Below are positions 7,101-7,573 of a DNA stretch of 7,573 nucleotides, piece by piece. A model generated the notes under the pieces. It was not told the DNA's origin and did no database searches. It saw only the letters and a list, made by a program, of their open reading frames with translations. The stretch is taken from positions 1 through 7,573 of the forward strand of contig CAMPIG010000230.1 of the NCBI GenBank assembly GCA_946886255.1. The letters run 5' to 3'. Source of the stretch: an uncultured Cellvibrio sp. (GTDB lineage: Bacteria > Pseudomonadota > Gammaproteobacteria > Pseudomonadales > Cellvibrionaceae). The position numbers and the translations under genes are program-made. How positions within the stretch are numbered: the stretch's first letter is position 1; each line of letters opens with the position of its first letter.

Positions 7101-7573
7101 GCTGGATGTGTCCATGCCCGGCCTGAATGGTTGGGAATTGGCTGCGCAGTTGCGCGCAGCCGGTTATCACGCACCGATTATTATGGTATCTGCCGATGCC
7201 AGCGAAGGACGCAATCGTCCCAAAGACGCCACCGACAGACCACCGTTGCATGACGCTTATGTGATAAAACCGGTGCGGCTTAATTTGCTGCTGGAGCATA
7301 TCGGCCGCTTATTAAATTTAATCTGGTGTTATGAAAAATCGCCGGCAGACAATGCTGTTCAAATACCCGCTCTGGCGATCCCTGTTTTACAACTCCCGGA
7401 TGACATTCATATCAAGCGGTTACGCGAGTTAGCCATTATCGGCCACAAAAAAGGTCTACAGGATTATCTGCAACAGATGGAGCACAACCGTCAGGCGCAG
7501 CCAGGCTTTATCGAACACATCAAAACCTTCGTCAACAATTTTCAGTTTGAAAAGATCATCACACTGCTGGGCA
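4174..7573 (+). CDS. NCS1-transporter-like hybrid sensor histidine kinase/response regulator (3' end cut by window edge)
   Basis: The frame is open for 1133 codons and runs off the right edge. Residues 10-30 (RRNYNQWVANQTLEDYALRF) plus about 12 hydrophobic helices between 45 and 483 match the NCS1 transporter family (cytosine, allantoin, hydantoin). A cysteine-rich segment follows (503-540), then two further helices (about 571-592 and 609-630) and a charged, probably coiled-coil linker (630-680). The kinase core has ISHELRSPLNAVLGY with His686, the N box NLLSNAIKYT (800-809), DTGEGI (831-836), IFRPFER (844-850) and GTGLGL (860-865). The receiver has the acidic pair Asp929/Asp930, Asp978 in LLDVSMPGLNGWE, Ser1006 and Lys1032, all expected residues. 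A helical tail follows from about 1065. By analogy with CbrA, whose sensor part is a sodium/solute symporter fold, the permease part probably senses or transports a nitrogen compound and controls autophosphorylation. Divergent placement beside urt suggests control of urea uptake. The ligand and downstream regulator are unknown. All catalytic residues are present, so the protein should be active. Confidence 0.93.
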   Translation, partial: MTAKQHIFRVRRNYNQWVANQTLEDYALRFTAKSARRWSRARVATTALGAISFLALEAIGGAITLHYGFNNAVAAICTVGLIIFLTAIPISYYAAKYGVDIDLLTRGAGFGYIGSTITSLIYASFTFIFFALEAAIMAMALELLFDIPLVYGYLISALVVIPLVTHGITFISRFQLWSQPVWVVLQLLPFVFIIYIDASAVESWTAFTGTEQKADGDTIPGVNILFFGAASAVMFSLIAQIGEQVDFLRFLPAPTPETRARWWCALMAGGPGWIVIGVLKILAGSFLAVLALNHGVPLLESADPTRMYMVAFSYITYSPEVSLAVAGIFVILCQLKINVTNAYAGSIAWSNFFSRLTHSHPGRVVWLVFNVTIALLLMELGVYHALEQTLGVYGIVAVAWLGALVADLVINKPLGFSPRHIEFKRAHLYDINPVGFGAMLLASAIGITCHTGALGEIAQALSHFIALLASLIIAPLIAWGTKGRYYIARPVVEISTIDGTVHCCICEHKFEREDVTYCPAYAGHICSLCCSLDARCNDHCKPGAGYAEQLRGFFTAFLPEWLTPNINSRIGHFLTLVIIINGLSAVLLSMIYFQTLTEDIATAQLLATTLWKVFFLLVIITGVVSWLFVLAHESRVVAQEETQRQTRLLMEEIVAHERTDKALQEAKEHAEAANLAKSRYLTGISHELRSPLNAVLGYTQLLEKDPAMPANRKDALAVIRRSGEHLADLIEGLLDISKIEAGRLDLHKDQVRLAVLMDQLVNMFRLQAEAKDLIFEYHCNDRLPEFVHTDEKRLRQILINLLSNAIKYTEQGKISFTLRYRNQVAEFSVLDTGEGIAPEDLERIFRPFERVRKPGCTALGTGLGLTITRLLAEIMGGDISVKSTPGQGSLFKASLMLSSVSKPLPESITAPAQTIYGYRGKVRNLMVVDDEAPHRQLLRAMLMPLGFNISEVGNSLLAMEQLQQETDNGACPDLILLDVSMPGLNGWELAAQLRAAGYHAPIIMVSADASEGRNRPKDATDRPPLHDAYVIKPVRLNLLLEHIGRLLNLIWCYEKSPADNAVQIPALAIPVLQLPDDIHIKRLRELAIIGHKKGLQDYLQQMEHNRQAQPGFIEHIKTFVNNFQFEKIITLLG
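5680..5793 (+). other. Cysteine cluster inside the hybrid kinase (residues 503-540)
   Basis: Nine cysteines occur in 38 residues: 503, 504, 506, 518, 526, 529, 530, 536 and 540, with histidines at 502, 508, 524 and 539. The arrangement includes CCxC, CxxCC and CxxxC. This follows the last transporter helix and precedes two extra membrane helices, so by the positive-inside pattern it probably lies in the cytoplasm. Such a cluster suggests bound zinc or an iron-sulfur/redox centre. The segment HICSLCCSLDARC looks like a conserved signature rather than random sequence, but I do not recognise a named domain with confidence. Confidence 0.7.

Noticed and set aside
1..7573. CRISPR array, tRNA, rRNA or complete insertion sequence
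   Set aside because: No regularly spaced direct repeats, no cloverleaf or rRNA-like segments and no transposase gene were seen on either strand.

Overview
The window comes from a bacterial chromosome, most likely a gammaproteobacterium. GC content is close to one half by eye, the genes are tightly packed with Shine-Dalgarno sites, there is a complete Urt-type urea ABC transporter arrangement, and palindromic repeats sit between genes. The Cellvibrio/Teredinibacter group would fit, but the sequence alone does not prove a genus.

Layout. Positions 1-3564, all on the minus strand, hold the front of a urea uptake operon read right to left: urtA (periplasmic urea-binding protein), urtB and urtC (the two membrane permeases), and the first 35 codons of urtD (an ATPase), which runs off the left edge. 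Spacing is tight: urtB-urtC are 13 nt apart and urtC-urtD overlap by 14 nt. The exception is the urtA-urtB gap, which carries a perfect REP-like hairpin. Positions 3565-4173 are a divergent intergenic region. It holds an inverted repeat (TACCC-N5-GGGTA) that looks like an operator, and a 160-nt structured element with perfect 23-nt terminal inverted repeats.

From 4174 to the right edge, on the plus strand, runs one very large gene, at least 1133 codons and open at the edge. It encodes an unusual membrane sensor with these parts in order: a 12-helix NCS1-type (nucleobase/allantoin/hydantoin family) transporter domain, a cluster of nine cysteines in 38 residues, two more membrane helices, a histidine kinase core with phospho-accepting His686, a receiver domain with Asp978, and a C-terminal helical tail.

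How the parts may work together (inference). A transporter-shaped sensor for a nitrogen compound is transcribed divergently from a urea uptake operon. The simplest model is that the hybrid kinase senses urea, a purine breakdown product or a related amide or ureide, and through a response regulator encoded outside this window controls the urt operon. The NCS1/Cys-cluster/kinase fusion is the best candidate here for a poorly described system. The second interesting object is the 160-nt repeat, whose minus-strand transcript would display two hairpins very close to the CsrA/RsmA binding consensus.
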